Shown in pieces: positions 21,834-33,832 of a stretch of DNA of 64,000 nucleotides (its first letter is position 1; each line of letters opens with the position of its first letter). Source of the DNA: Coniella vitis (lineage: Eukaryota > Ascomycota > Sordariomycetes > Diaporthales > Schizoparmaceae); the NCBI GenBank assembly GCA_011317545.1, contig WUJK01000001.1, positions 2,957,001 to 3,021,000 on the forward strand. Reading direction: 5' to 3'. The position numbers and the translations under genes are program-made. The notes beneath the pieces are model-generated. The model ran no database searches. It was not told where the DNA came from and worked only from the letters and a program-made list of their open reading frames with translations.

Positions 21834-22587
21834 GGAAGCAACGGCCAACAACATCAGTCCGCGAACCACAGCCAACGAAGCGGCTCATTCCAGGTCCATG
21901 GCCAAGCGCAGGCCTGATTCGAAGATTAGGATCAAGAGGGACAGCAGGGTGATCATGGTCATTCGCCGCCTATCTCGCGCACGAGCATGCCTTTGTTCCT
22001 TAAGACCACGATGGTGATTTTTAGACACCGAAAGAAGGTTTGGTGAGTACACTGATGCCTGGGTGATGGGTGGATGGTTGGATGGTGCTTAGTTTGATCT
22101 TCATCTTGTTACTGGGCAGTAAATGGAGTCTTGGAGTCTGGAGGATCTTGAATTTCTTTTTTTTTTTTTGGACAGTCTTGAGATAAATGGTATAGGCTAG
22201 ACGGTATAGGCTATTTTGAGAGAGTTATCAACTTCAAGATATTGTGGCCCAAAACGTGTTCAGATTGTTGAGGGCTTATATATATACCAACACTATAAGC
22301 AATGAAAGCGCTCAATGGTATTCACAGTTTGGCCTCATGCAGTTCACCTTGAGACACATGCATACACCAGGACGACATAGAACTTGATATGCATTGCTCA
22401 CATCTTTCCCACTTTTCATGCATATTGCAGGAACAGCCTGTTCTGAGAGTTTTACGCCTACCATGCATGCATGAATCTATATGTATGTGTATACATACCT
22501 CTATTATCCCCCCCCTTTTTTTTTTCTTTTCTCTCTTTCCCCCCCCTTTTCCTTCTTCTTCTCCGGCTCCTCAACGTTAGAGACGTC
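21834..22587. other. 3' flank between convergent genes, with the in-frame extension of the secreted protein
   Basis: Bases 21834-21914 continue the coding pattern of the upstream gene. Further on there is a T-rich run near 22158-22172 and, at about 22510-22560, C- and T-rich runs. No separate gene is seen. Confidence 0.6.
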
Positions 22588-24616
22588 TCACGGAAATGGC
22601 GACTGACTCCTGGCATCCCGTCTGTCAGGATAACTCAAGCCCTGTATGACATTTGATTCCTCGGGAGAAGACGGCGAGGACGGCGTCTCACTGCGCCACA
22701 TCCTCGCATCCGCTGCCGTTGCCATAGTCGGTGAGGTTAATATCGTTGTTCTTGTCGTTGCTATTATGCCGCCGCTCCCCTCTAACACTCGTGGTGGCGC
22801 CTCTTTTCTTGTCCGCAAGTTGCCGAGGTTTTTCTTCTGCTTCTCGTGGCTTTGATCATCTTTCTCGATATTATTGTTGTTGTTATTGCTATTGTTGATG
22901 TTGTTTTCCTGCCTCGCCAGCTCCTCCAAGTCTTCCTGTATGGTAATTGCGATACCGATGCCACCATGGACGCCTGTCTGAGTGACCACGTGGGCCTGAT
23001 CATCCAAAGTCGACGACCTCGCCACCATGACAATCTTGTTGGCTTGCTCACGGCCTGCAAACCCCTGGCTTTCTGGCCACGCCACGGGTCGTGAGGAATC
23101 AAGGTGCGCAGTTTTCAAGTCCTCGAGCATCACGTTGGACATGATTGCCCCATTAGAGGTGGTGGTGGCGGTGGTGGTCGTCGTCGTCGTCATCTTGCCA
23201 CCGGCCTTTTGGTGTTTCCCATCATACAGCGCATTCATTCCATCCAACTCTTCCTCGTCATCGAGCACCTCAGCTGTGCCTCGGCTGCGGTTATACCGGT
23301 TGAAGATGTTTCGGCTGCGGCTGCGCTGTGACGATTCAAACCCGCGCAAGCGCATCTGACGGAGGAGGGGCCGGATGGTAACGAGGGATGCGGCGACAAT
23401 GGCCACGCCCGGTTCGATGAGCGTCCAGACCATGGCATCCGTACCAGCGTCTGAGAAGATTCAAGTAGACAGTCAGCGTGTGTTGGAAAGTACGATGCGA
23501 AGCCACTTGGATGCCAGGTTCCCTTTTTTTATATATATCTATACATATAAAAACAAAGCAGCAATTCCACAGAACAAGGGAAACATGATGGGTTGGAATG
23601 TATCCCGTTGTCGTCTGGGTTTTGCACTATGGAGACAGGCAGTGTGTATTTGCTTACAAAGAATGTCTTCGGTGTCTGTCAAGTCTGCCAGAAACTTGAC
23701 TCTAATAAGCGTGGCAATGGAAGCGCTGTGTGGCAATTTCCCAGGATCAGCAAAAGACGTCTGCATGGGGAGAAAGCACCATCAACAAGAATCACGTCAA
23801 TGCGGACTCACAAGATACCTAAGCTGAGCACAAGCGCCACAGTCATTTTGGCCTGCGCCGTCATCTTGGCGTTCCAGATCATGGGAATAGGAAGCAGGGC
23901 ATACAGCCAGTCGGTCACAATGTTGAGCACCGACAAGGCATACGCCGCGTTCACAACCTCTGTCGCCGAGACGCAGTGATAGCCGGGGATGGTAGTGTCC
24001 CACTGCGCGGCAACGGGCTGGCACTGAAAGACGTCCCAAAAGAAGAGCGCGCTCGACATGACGAAGATGATGCCCATGCTGACCCAGATGATCCACTTGA
24101 AGCGTCTCTGGGAAGCAAGCCGCAGGAGGAAGACGCCAATGCTCAACTTGATGAACATCATGTTCGTAACATAGGTTGCGGTGGCCAGGGCTTGCCACTG
24201 TTCTCAAGCCCAAATTAGCCTTGACAGAGAACCAATGATGGAAGATGGGGGCCCTGGTTTTCCAGAGGAACCTACCTTCAAAGCCTTGATCGCTTCCTCT
24301 TCCGGAAGAGCCGTGTTGTGCCTACCAAGTCCATTATGGACGCCGACCAGTATGAAGCCACAGGACAAGGTGAAATTAGCCTGGACCAAGACATGTCAGT
24401 CCAGCCACGTTCGAAAACAAGAACAACGGCCAAGCATGGTTGCCGTACCTGTGCGGTGAGCATGAGCCAGTCATCAAGTTCAAAAGCATTGGTCATAAAG
24501 GCCCGCACGTAGGTGCGGAGGGCCACCGAAAACCAGCTCAAGACGAGGAAAAGAACAGCAGTGGCGACGAGGTACTCGCCATTGTGCTGGTTTACATAGC
24601 TCGTGTCATCGGCCAT
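22588..24616 (-). CDS. Fungal rhodopsin-fold integral membrane protein (Pth11-like/SAT4 class)
   Basis: Five exons (24616-24449, 24380-24276, 24197-23812, 23725-23658, 23450-22588) join in phase to 529 residues. The first about 270 residues hold seven TM helices of the fungal rhodopsin-domain family: EYLVATAVLFLVLSWFSVAL, a loop with FELDDWLML, helix 3 after KLSIGVFLLRL, the Cys-containing loop FQCQPVAAQWD, the helix with ALLPIPMIW, GIFASIATLIRVKF formed across intron 3, and VAIVAASLVTIRPLL. The cytoplasmic tail of about 250 residues is low-complexity (Thr-rich run, Asn-rich run NNNNNN) and basic. Related proteins are putative G-protein-coupled receptors or surface sensors; the ligand is unknown. 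Exon 4 is only 68 bp, and its acceptor was chosen because it rebuilds the family motif. Confidence 0.85.
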
Positions 24617-27600
24617 TTAGGGCCGCCTGTGGTCGACAGCGCAAACGCCTGGTTGAAAGCCCCGGTCTCGCGGAACAAGGAGGAGCGGTTGCTGTCTCGT
24701 CAAGATTCAGGAACCACATTCGAGAAAGCAGCTTTGGGGTTGCGGCGTCAACAAGAAGGCTATAGCGCTAGGGAATTATTATGAATTATATACCGGCCGG
24801 GCGCGAGCGAGGACGCAGAAGAACAGAGGAGAAAACGAAAAAGAAGGATAACAGGAGTGAGCGTGCGTGGAGGGGAGGGCGAGGGGTCCAGACCAATTAC
24901 CTAGGGCTGAAGGAGACAATAATAAGAATCCCACTTACCATATGCATGCCCCAAGCGGGCGAGATGCATAAGTGTGTGCGTCTCATGCCGGATTTGTCTT
25001 CCCAATCCCTCCATGCCATGCCCGAGGTACTTGCAGCTTGACAGGAAGGCATGTTGACATGACGAAGCGCACCATGTAAACACTGGTGTCTTGTGCACTG
25101 GAGATGTGATGGTGACCAAGCAACGCGATTCCGCTTCGTCCATTTCAGAGGCGAGTGGCCAGTGGATCGAGAGGATGCAGCACTGGATGTAAGCCCTTTT
25201 CCCCCAGTGCACAACACGCCGACTTGTCATCAGTTGGACTGCGGACGTGGAAACCGATGCAATGCGTAAAGGCAAAAAGTGCGCAGACGTGAGGAGCTTT
25301 CGCAGGAACCTTGCGCAAGAACCTTGGGCCCGTTGACTCACGTCTGGCCAAGGCGCATCTTCACACATGCAGTGCCATGTATCTGTCTGTCTGTCGGCAT
25401 GATGCAGTGGCTGCTGCGTACACAGTATCGTGACGGTGGTGATGGAAAGCGTCGCTCGCTGGTCGTCGGACAATGGGCCTTGCCTAGCACAACCCTGTGC
25501 AGAAATGTGCCCGCGCGGGCCACACACACCGGAGCAGAGCAGGGTTTCGATGCGGTTGTCTGCACTGTTACATAAGTAGCACAGGCGGGCTAACGCAGGC
25601 ACGGGCCGGACGCACCAATGGGCGCAGCAGCTGTCAAGGCTTTGTCCTACCAACCCGCCCAACCTGCGTGTTGGAGCCAAATGAGGCGTCAGCCGACATT
25701 CGGTCGGTTGCTCGAGGAGGATAAGTCGTGGTTGACCCCCCACCCGCACGGCTGGAGATTGTCAGAGTACGTAGTACTTTTAGCCGAGGGACGGCTTCCG
25801 CCTCTGCCAGCCGACTGTCGACAGCGTGATGGCCTCAGCCCTGTTGGTTGCTTCGCAGCCCTCGGCAGCCCTCGGCAGCTTTCGAGAGCAGCAGCTGGGT
25901 TCTGGATGCCACTCGGGGAGCCAGGATGCCGGGTGCCTCCCTGCTGAAGCTGACAGGTAGACAGGCAAAACAGGCAAAGCTCGCAACAGAAACCAAAGAC
26001 AGGTGCGTCAGCTTACATAGTGCATAGTACACCGGTTCGGCTCGTTTTGCCGGCTGCTACTAACAGTATGTACTCGGTACATAGCAGTGCTGTCCCCAGC
26101 GCCGAGCGCAGCCCGGTAGGAACTGGTTCCCTGCACGGAGGCGGCGCTGTAATAAGCACGCACATCTCATTACATACAAAGTCACTAGGTATGCAGTACG
26201 TCGCGCACCGCAGTCGACGCTTTGCCATTCTGGCTTGGTCCTGCCGTGTACATGGTATTATTGCCTCTGGCCACTGAGCCAAGTAGGAAGGTCGAATCGT
26301 ACCTGGCAGCCATGAGTGGACAGCCTGCCAGCCCACTGCTATTACACAATACCATGTAACTTGCTTGGGGGTTGCTGAAGAAGCCCGACGTGCATATTCC
26401 GTCCCTCGCTTGCAGGGCCGCATCCCACGCCGGGTGCAGCACCTTCGATTTCCGCGGTCCAGACCAGCCAACCCGACCGGTGGGCTGGCAGAGGTGCGTG
26501 CTGGGGGAAGTGTCGATATCCTCATAATTGCAGCTATCGCGACAGTTTGGCCGTGATGCTGTCTTGGCCTGCCGTGTGGTGGTGTCTTGCAGGGCATGTA
26601 CTGAGAGGCAGAGGCGGCTGTTTTGCCAAAGGGCCGGCGGGTCATTTTCACTTAAGCCACCTACTACTATAGTATATACAGATGTGCTGCTGTCACAGCC
26701 TCCCACGGTTGCAACCGTTTCTCAATTAGCCAGCCAGAGGTCCCTGGACCTTCTCTTTGCATTAGCCTCGATTCATGGTCGCTCAGCCTGACGCGTCTCG
26801 TAGCAGGGTCATAGATTTCGCGTGTGTGGACACACCATGGGAAAGAACATGGTGTAGTTTATGTAGCGTAATCCCAACAGGGCCCTCTTCCTCTCGGGAA
26901 AGATTACTCGGAACTGCTCGTGGGGGGGGGGGGTTGATCCGTGAAGCCGTCATCTGGCTTCTCGAATCTTTGACAGAGTTTGGACGGGCAATAATGGTCA
27001 AAAGGTGACAAGGCACCCAGCCAGGTCCTCGGCCGCCAAAGCCTCCCCAATCACATGCTTGCTCAAGCGAGAGATTGGAGGGGCTTTGTCGGTACCTAAT
27101 TATGTAGGGTGTAAGAGTTTCGACTGGACCAAGACTCTCATTCCTCGGTCAGGTCTGACGCCTGGGCGGCGCCAGAGTGCAAGTCGTACCAGACATGTCA
27201 TCTACGGCCTCATATCTTGTCCGCCAAGGAGTTTCTGTGATCTCCCTAGGCTCAATCATCTACCCGGGACGGACCACGAAGACGTCGGTTGTTCCCAGAC
27301 ACCAACCATTTGTCCAGACTCGGACTGTCCCTTGGAAAATAAACGATTTTCGAGCCATACAAGATTGAGAAACGGGTCAAGGCATGATTCGACTGACGAT
27401 TTCGGAAAATGCACTGGAGCAGCTACAAGAGCCTGTGTTCATTACTCTCCCTCTGACACACTGCCCCCCACCTCCCCACGGCTTTCTGCTTCCTTTCCCT
27501 CTCTATATCTATGCATGTGCGTTGGAGAATTTGTATCCACAATGGCTAATGCTTTAGTGCAGCGTGGCTTGGCAGCGTTCGTAGGACTCCACACCCATCT

Positions 27601-27683
27601 CAAATCTGAGGCTTTTCAGCATGGTACAATCGCCGCCTCTTGGGCTACCTCGGACCCGAATGGAGGAATGGGGCCTTTCTCGT
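24617..27683. other. Gene-poor region, about 3 kb
   Basis: Several overlapping frames exist on both strands (up to 282 codons at 24901-25749), but they are rich in Cys, Arg, His and Ser, lack domains, and shadow each other, so I do not call them. A short tandem CCTCGGCAG duplication lies near 25857-25880 and a G10 run near 26924. Near matches to the 9-bp word occur around 26018-26028. It could hold promoters and non-coding transcripts. Confidence 0.5.
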
Positions 27684-28541
27684 TCAGTCAACCCGCTCGT
27701 GCGCTGCGCTGTAGCGAGGCCGCTCCCCGCCGTGTTCCAACAGAGCGTCTGTCTCGCCCGCCTTGTGACTGGTTTCCCGGTACAGCACGTAGTGCTGCGT
27801 AAAAAAGATCACGTCATAAACCATAGACACCTGGCCCAGTGCAAACTTGACGGGATTGCCAATGAGGCCCGACCAGTCGCCCTGGAGAGAGCTGTCGATC
27901 ACCAGCTGCGCAATGCTCAGCACGCCGCCCACAAAGTCGAGCAGAATCTGCCAGATGCTCCAGCCCACGGTGCTCTTGTTGCGGAAGTTGGCCACAACCT
28001 GCGGGGTGAACTTGATGAGCGTAATCCACAGCTTGACATAGCCAACGGCGTAGACAACGTCGAGCCAGCACCAGTCCCGCTGAGGGTCGACAGCCTCGGA
28101 GCCAGCGGGCACACGCAGGATGACGACGAGCACGCCCAGCACGCAGCCAACGGCGGTGCCGAGGATGAAGCGGGAGATCCGGGTGCCAGCGGTCGGCGTG
28201 AAGCGCCAGAGGCGGGGAGAGAAGTACTGGGAAACGGTGACAAGCGAGAGCAGCAGGGCGTGAGCGGCAAAGGCAATGTCGTTGAAAGCGACGGCCGGCG
28301 TGTGGCCGCCGTTGCGAGCAGCGTACTGGGCGCGAACGACGGGCGAGTAGTAGAAGGCCAGGTTCGAGATGAGGTAGGCGAGGAAGCCGAGGGTGTTGAT
28401 GAAGGGAAAGTCGATGGTGGTGCCCGAGGTAGAACGGCGCCGCCAGTTGAGAATGGGCTGCGGGTAAAAGGAGAGCGACCAGCACAGCGTGTACACCCAC
28501 CCAAAGAGGGCGGATAGGATGGTGAGGAAGCCGACCTGCAT
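27684..28541 (-). CDS. Cystinosin-family lysosomal/vacuolar cystine transporter (PQ-loop protein)
   Basis: A single exon of 285 residues with seven TM helices and two PQ-loops: Pro27-Gln28 in SFYPQPILNWRRRSTSG and Pro180-Gln181 in IKFTPQVVANFRNKSTVGW. Both are followed by the family's basic/Ser-Thr segment. This is the cystinosin (CTNS/Ers1) pattern: a proton-coupled exporter of cystine from the vacuole or lysosome. The second half also carries WCWLDVVYAVGYVKLW and GDWSGLIGNPVKFALG, typical of the family. The C-terminal tail has ETDALL (residues 263-268), fitting an acidic dileucine vacuolar sorting signal. Length is close to yeast Ers1 (about 260). Confidence 0.92.
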   Translation of the reverse strand: MQVGFLTILSALFGWVYTLCWSLSFYPQPILNWRRRSTSGTTIDFPFINTLGFLAYLISNLAFYYSPVVRAQYAARNGGHTPAVAFNDIAFAAHALLLSLVTVSQYFSPRLWRFTPTAGTRISRFILGTAVGCVLGVLVVILRVPAGSEAVDPQRDWCWLDVVYAVGYVKLWITLIKFTPQVVANFRNKSTVGWSIWQILLDFVGGVLSIAQLVIDSSLQGDWSGLIGNPVKFALGQVSMVYDVIFFTQHYVLYRETSHKAGETDALLEHGGERPRYSAAHERVD

Positions 28542-29691
28542 GGCGATGATGTGAGAGAGCCAGCAGTCTCTCCAGAAAGCAGCAGTGGGTGCGAGTGCTT
28601 CAAGTGCAGAGGGAGCGCCGGCGGCGGCGGCGGCGGAAGGGAGGGTCGGTGATGGTTGCGCAACGCAAGCCGCCGTTGACGGAATTCCGTGGTCGCTTTG
28701 CTGACATAAGGCAAATTACGCCTTTGGCCTTTACATTCGCACCACCACCTGCAGGGGACATTGTCGGTACTGTGACTGTATGGTTGAGAATTCTGGGGGG
28801 CTTGTCAATGATGGAAAGAACAAAACGATGACGGTGAACGTGAAGCTGTTGTTTCGTAGACCTCACAGGTTTCTGGGGCCAACCGCGAGCAGTCCATCAG
28901 ATAGGACAAAAGAGCACCTAGATACCTCGCGGCGCCGTGTACAGTACCCAGGCAAAGGCTGCCAGGCCCGCCATTGTGAGGCTTGTTTCCAGCCGGCTGG
29001 GCTTGTCGGTCCGCTAGAGCAGCCAGAAGCCGCGACGCCACAACGTGGTTTTAGCATACTTTACTCGAACTGGATGCAACAGTGCCTGCCACGATGCCTT
29101 CTTTTCTTGCGTGATTCTTCCAGCCGGTGTCGTGTAGTAGCAGGTGCACACTGCTGGCCATTTGACCGAGTTGCTTTGCTTTTGTACACGGTGAAATCGA
29201 CCCGACTGGGCAGCGGGCAGCCAATCAAGTCCCAGGCCATGGTGCCGGTACTCGCAGTGCTTACAGCGCCTGAGCACCTACTACTATGTATGTGTATAGC
29301 AACTGCCCGATAAGCAAATGGGTGCTGGGTGCTGTCTGCTAGGGCTCTATCGCGATGGCCCCGGACTGGGAATTTGTAATCGACGACAGCGCAACTCCTC
29401 GCTCCACCCCCCCCCCCCCATCTTTCCGGCCTTTCCTCTCTTTTTCCCACCTCGTCATTGCGAATCTGTTCTTCACCTTGATTATCTTGTTGTATTTGCC
29501 TGCTCTTCGACTTGGAAAGCTCTGAGTGGATTGCCGGGTACTTGTGTGCAGAGCAGGGAGAACAATTCTTGCAATCCCGACGACGCGGCGAGTCTTATCA
29601 TCACCACCGCCGCCACTAAAAGATACCCAGCACCATCGTCGCCAGCAACAATTCTTCTCACTATTCCACCACAGAAAAACGCCGGCCCATC
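28542..29691. other. Divergent promoter region between cystinosin and aminotransferase genes
   Basis: About 1.15 kb without a recognised gene. A TACTATGTA word lies at 29282-29290 and a C-rich run near 29408-29420. The A/C-rich stretch before 29692 looks like the aminotransferase leader. Confidence 0.5.
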
Positions 29692-31801
29692 ATGGCAGCC
29701 AGCTTCCCAGTGGCCGAAGGCGCCGCCAAGCCCAAGCCCAAGGACTTTAGCCACTACTTATCCTTCGTTACTGCTGCCCGGCAAGCCAGCACCATGAAAC
29801 AGTACTACAAGTACTTTACGCCTGCTGTCGGCAACCTGGCTGGCGGTACGTTTTGGCTGTCTTCCTTGTTGCTGATAAGACGCCCTTTCGTCGATTCGTG
29901 ACGGTGAGAACCTCTTCAAGCTGACGTATGCAATGCCATCTGTGCCTGCATTTTCCAGGATTGCCCAATGTGCGCTTCTTTCCCTTTGACACGCTTGAGG
30001 CCCAGACCGCCAAACCCGAGCGTTGGACCCCGTCGCCCAACGAGCCTGCTCAGGACGATCAGCTTGCCGCCCAGGCCGCTGGCTCTCTCAGGCTCAGTGG
30101 CAACGCCAAGTCAGACCCAGCCGCCGCCGCCGCCCACATCACCGTGCCCAAGGTGCTCTCGGAACCAGATGTCACCCGCAAGATTGATATCGCCACCGCC
30201 TTGCAGTATGGCACTGCCCAGGGCTACCCGCCCTTGCTGTCGTTTATCCGCCAGTTCGCGCGCGAGCAGCTGCACCCGAACGTACCGTACGAAGGAGGCC
30301 CCGAAGTCATGCTTACCGTGGGCGCCACAGACGGCTTCTCCAAAGTCATGGAGCTGTTCGTCGACCCTTGGAACCCGGCCGCCCATGATGTGCGTAACAG
30401 GCCAGGTCTTCTCTGCGAGACGTTTGTTTATGGCAATATCCTCACTCAGGCCATCCCAAGGGGCGTGCAAGTTGTGTCGGTCAAGGCCGATGGAGGCGGC
30501 ATGGTAGCCACCGGCCCAGGCTCACTCGAGGATGTGCTCGAGAACTGGGATTATAGTCGTGGACGGAGGCCGCATTTGCTGTACACTGTGACGTGAGTTT
30601 GATCACAACCCCCTTTCTCCTGGCCCAATAAGCTGATCCAGTGCTTCTGTTTGAAAACAGCATGGGCCACAACCCGACTGGTATTCTCCTCTCTGTTGAG
30701 CGTCGAAAGGCCTTGTATGCTGTATGCTCCAAGTACGACGTCCTCATTATCGAAGACGACCCGTACTGGTACCTCCAATTCCCTTCGGCGGCCGTCGAAG
30801 AGGCAAAGTCCCGCAACCGCCCTCCAGTGGCCGATGCCTTCACTGAGCCAGTCTTCAGGGGGATGCGAGCCGCCGCTGCTACCACCAAAGACCATGTCAA
30901 CTGGAAGTCATCGGGCTATGAATTCATTGACTCCCTCGTGCCCTCCTTCCTCAGTTTCGACACTGATGGTCGCGTTGTTCGCCTTGACACCTTTTCCAAA
31001 ACCGTTGCACCAGGCTGTCGCCTTGGCTGGCTCACCGCCCAGCCGAACATTATTGAGCGTGCCATTCGCATAGCAGAGGTCTCCACCCAGCAGCCCTCAG
31101 GCTTCGTGCAGAGTGTCATTTCGGAACTCATCATGGGTCAGCAACCGGCAGCGGCGGCAGCTGGCTGGCTGTCGTTGCGCAGCAACAAGGAGCGTGCTGT
31201 CTACGCCGGCTGGCAAACAGCAGGCTGGGTGCGGTGGGTCGCGGGCTTGCGTGGCGAGTACGAGCGACGCATGGCGCGCATGTGTCGCGTCCTCGACGCT
31301 GGCAGTGTCTATATCAAGCAAGGCACGCCGCGGGCCGCGCAGGATGCCGATGTCTGCGTGCTGACCAAGACGCAGCTGTACGAATATTCCTGGCCACGCG
31401 GCGGCATGTTTGTCTGGCTGCGCGTCTTCTTGGAAAATCATCCGCTGTACGGCGTTGCGCGCTCTGACGGCAAGACCCTTGTTGAGGGCGGCGCGCTTGC
31501 GTTGGGCCTAGTGATCTTCCTCACGCAAGCGCCTCATTTCGTCATCGTTAGCCCCGGCTTGATGTTCAGCTCGACCGATGAGGTAAAGCGGACGATTGGC
31601 TACCAGTACTTCCGCTTGTGTTTTGCGGCCGAGACTGAGGAGAATATCGAGTTGTGCTCCGAGAGGTTTGCGAAGGGTGTGAGGAAGTTTTGGACTATTA
31701 AAGATGTCAAGGAGCTGGAGGATATCATTAGAGATGCGCCGGTTGCTGCAAATAAGTTGGATGAAGAAGTTGGAAATCTCGGGTCGTACATGGGCTGCTA
31801 A
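29692..31801 (+). CDS. Aromatic amino acid / 2-aminoadipate aminotransferase (Aro8-type, PLP class I/II)
   Basis: Three exons (29692-29845, 29959-30592, 30661-31801) give 642 residues. The introns have GTACGT and GTGAGT donors and CCAG/ACAG acceptors. The enzyme is cytosolic and PLP-dependent; family members transaminate Phe, Tyr, Trp, 2-aminoadipate or kynurenine. Visible motifs are DFSHYLSF at the start, GLPNVRFFPFDT across intron 1, YGTAQGYPPLLSFIR, TVGATDGFSKVMEL, MGHNPTG with Asn267, IIEDDPYWYLQ with the PLP-binding Asp295/296, and DTFSKTVAPGCRLGW with the Schiff-base Lys376. The C-terminal half has YSWPRGGMFVWL and YFRLCFA with the carboxylate-binding Arg. It is somewhat longer than yeast Aro8 (500). 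The exact substrate cannot be read from sequence. Confidence 0.92.
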
Positions 31802-32417
31802 ACGATGCATAGTATGCAAGACACGTGCGTATGGCAGGAATTCTTGCAAAGTACATACATATACCATGGCACCATGGGATGGGGCGCTGTTTTTATTCTG
31901 CTTGGAGGTGGCGCGCCCACCACCGTTTCATTGAGGGGCGTTGTTGGCTGGGATCTTACGATATACGATTGGCCTATGAACAAAGTTCAGATTGATCTAA
32001 ATTGTCCTTGAGCATATTAGCGAGATAGGAATATCTATCACAGTTCCAACCGTTTTGGTGCTGCTGCAATGTGACACAGCTTGATGACTTGTTGCTGACT
32101 CCGGTCATATGACTTGTTAGCATCACTATGCTAAGCCATGCACGCATCCAAAAGTAGCACGGAAAAATAAACGAGGTAGTAATAGTAGTAATGGTGGTGG
32201 TGCATCGTCACCAGACAGAATTTCATGATTTTGGATTTGGCAAAAGTGTGTTTTACCGTAGCTCACACCTTCCTGACCCAACGCCGAACCAAATATTGCC
32301 ATTCAGACCGAACTGTCCTTGCTTTTCCCTTTCTCATTGCAAGGGGAGGGAAAAGAGCCCCTTCCTCGACTCCCATTCATTGATCAACTTTCTAAACCAT
32401 AAAAAAAGACCCCGTCC
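31802..32417. other. Intergenic between convergent genes
   Basis: 3' flanks of the aminotransferase gene (+) and RPL4 (-). No gene is seen. Confidence 0.55.
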
Positions 32418-33832
32418 TTACTCCTTGAGAATCTCAAAGAACTCAGGAGCAGGAGCCTGGGGCTTGCCCTCCTCAACCTTCTTCTCACCCAGCTTCTCCT
32501 TCTGGAAAGCAGCGGCGTAAGGGTTCAGGCGCAGCAGAACCTGCTTGTTCTTGAGCGGGTTCTTCTTTTGCACGCCGGCACGCTTGGTGCGGGCCTCACC
32601 CTTGGGTCCACGCAGCACACTCTGGATTTCAGAGCTGTTGATGAGACGGGTCAGGTCGGCCTGGGCGACAACGTTGGAAGGCAGGAGGAAGTCCTTCTTG
32701 AGAGCGGCGGGCTCGGTGGTGGAGCCGTAGACCTTGTCGAGGGCCTTGAAGGCACCCGAGGTCCAGATGACGAAACGACCCAGGTGGCCACCGGGGGCGA
32801 GCTGCAGCAGGTTGAGCGAGTAGACCGAGTTGGTCTCGACACCAGCAATGTTGCGGAAGCCCTTGACGAGCTCCTTGCCGTCGACCTCGGGGTCGTAGAT
32901 AACGAGAGGTCCGCGGCGCTGGCGGTGGCGGCGGCCACGGAGCTTACCCTTACCGGCGCGGAGCTTCTTGGAGCCCTTGACCTTCTCCAGGTCGGGGCCG
33001 GCACCGACGGCCTTCAGGAGGGCCAGAGCGGCGGAGGTCTTGCCGTAGGCGGCACCGTCAAAGGCAGCCGAGTCGACAACGAGGGGAACCTCGGGGACGG
33101 ACATGATCTGGTGACCACGGGCGAGGAGGAGGGAGGGAACGGCGGAGGCAGCCAGGGCGGAGGCAGTAGCGAAGCGCCTATCCGGGAAATCGATGGTTAG
33201 CATCAGACGTACCGTCAAGGGAAGCACCCTTACAATCACTTACTTCTGGCCCTGGTTGATCTTGACGTGCCACTTGCGCCAGACCTTGGTAGGGGCGAAC
33301 ATGCGACCGGAACGGCACATGTTACCGAAAGCAGCCTGACCAGCACGGTGAGTACCACCACCAGAGACACGGGGGATACGAGCGACAGCGCGACCTGAAC
33401 ATCGAAATTTGGTCAGCATCATATGCACTTCCCAGGCCACCCTCGAGCTGTTTCTCTGGTGTTCAAGATTATTCCTCCACTTTCGAAAACCATGCTCCAT
33501 CGCGCAAAAATCGAATTCTTGCATCGTCCTTTCTCTTCAAGTCCAGTATTCCCAAGCTATGCGGTCCATCTCTTTTCCTCAAGTGGTGCTAGAATCTTGT
33601 ACATCGCAAGACAAGGTCGGTACTAACCAGTTCCCCAGGACTCGGCAGAGGTCTGGTGACCAGCCTTCTCGCTCACGGCGTAAGGCTGGCGCTTGTTCTT
33701 GGCCATTCCCTTGTGGACATCCTGGACAATGTCAGGACGGATCGGGGCCGTGAAAACGGCGGGAATCGTGTGGGTGGCCTCAGTGGCCTTGCCATCGGCA
33801 CCCAGAATCGTAACGGTAGGACGAGAGGCCAT
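32418..33832 (-). CDS. RPL4: 60S ribosomal protein L4 (uL4)
   Basis: Three exons (33832-33628, 33394-33244, 33177-32418) give 371 residues, the normal fungal length. Donors GTTAGT and GTAAGT and acceptors TCAG and ATAG join the frame exactly. uL4 binds 23S-like rRNA and lines the polypeptide exit tunnel with its long loop. Visible family motifs are RPTVTILGADG at the N-terminus, RAVARIPRVSGGGTHRAGQ and FGNMCRSGRMFAPTKVWRKW in exon 2, and RFATASALAAS and GHQIMSVPEVPLVV in exon 3. The basic loop KLRAGKGKLRGRRHRQRRGP, then FRNIAGVE and KNPLKNKQVLLRLNPYA, follow. The two introns near the 5' end are common in ascomycete ribosomal genes. Confidence 0.97.

Noticed and set aside
24901..25749. 282-codon frame on the minus strand
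   Set aside because: Rich in Cys, His, Arg and Ser without any domain; several frames on the other strand overlap it; no codon bias. Treated as chance.
27005..27802. 265-codon frame on the plus strand
   Set aside because: It runs into the antisense of the cystinosin gene and has no recognisable domain or consistent codon bias.
27814..28714. Long antisense/alternative frames under the cystinosin gene
   Set aside because: High-GC shadows of the cystinosin frame; composition is Ser/Pro/Arg-rich with no domain.
14600..31801. Biosynthetic gene cluster (membrane proteins, aminotransferase, hydrolase, regulators)
   Set aside because: No PKS, NRPS, terpene synthase or P450 is present, and neighbours are housekeeping genes; the mix is ordinary.
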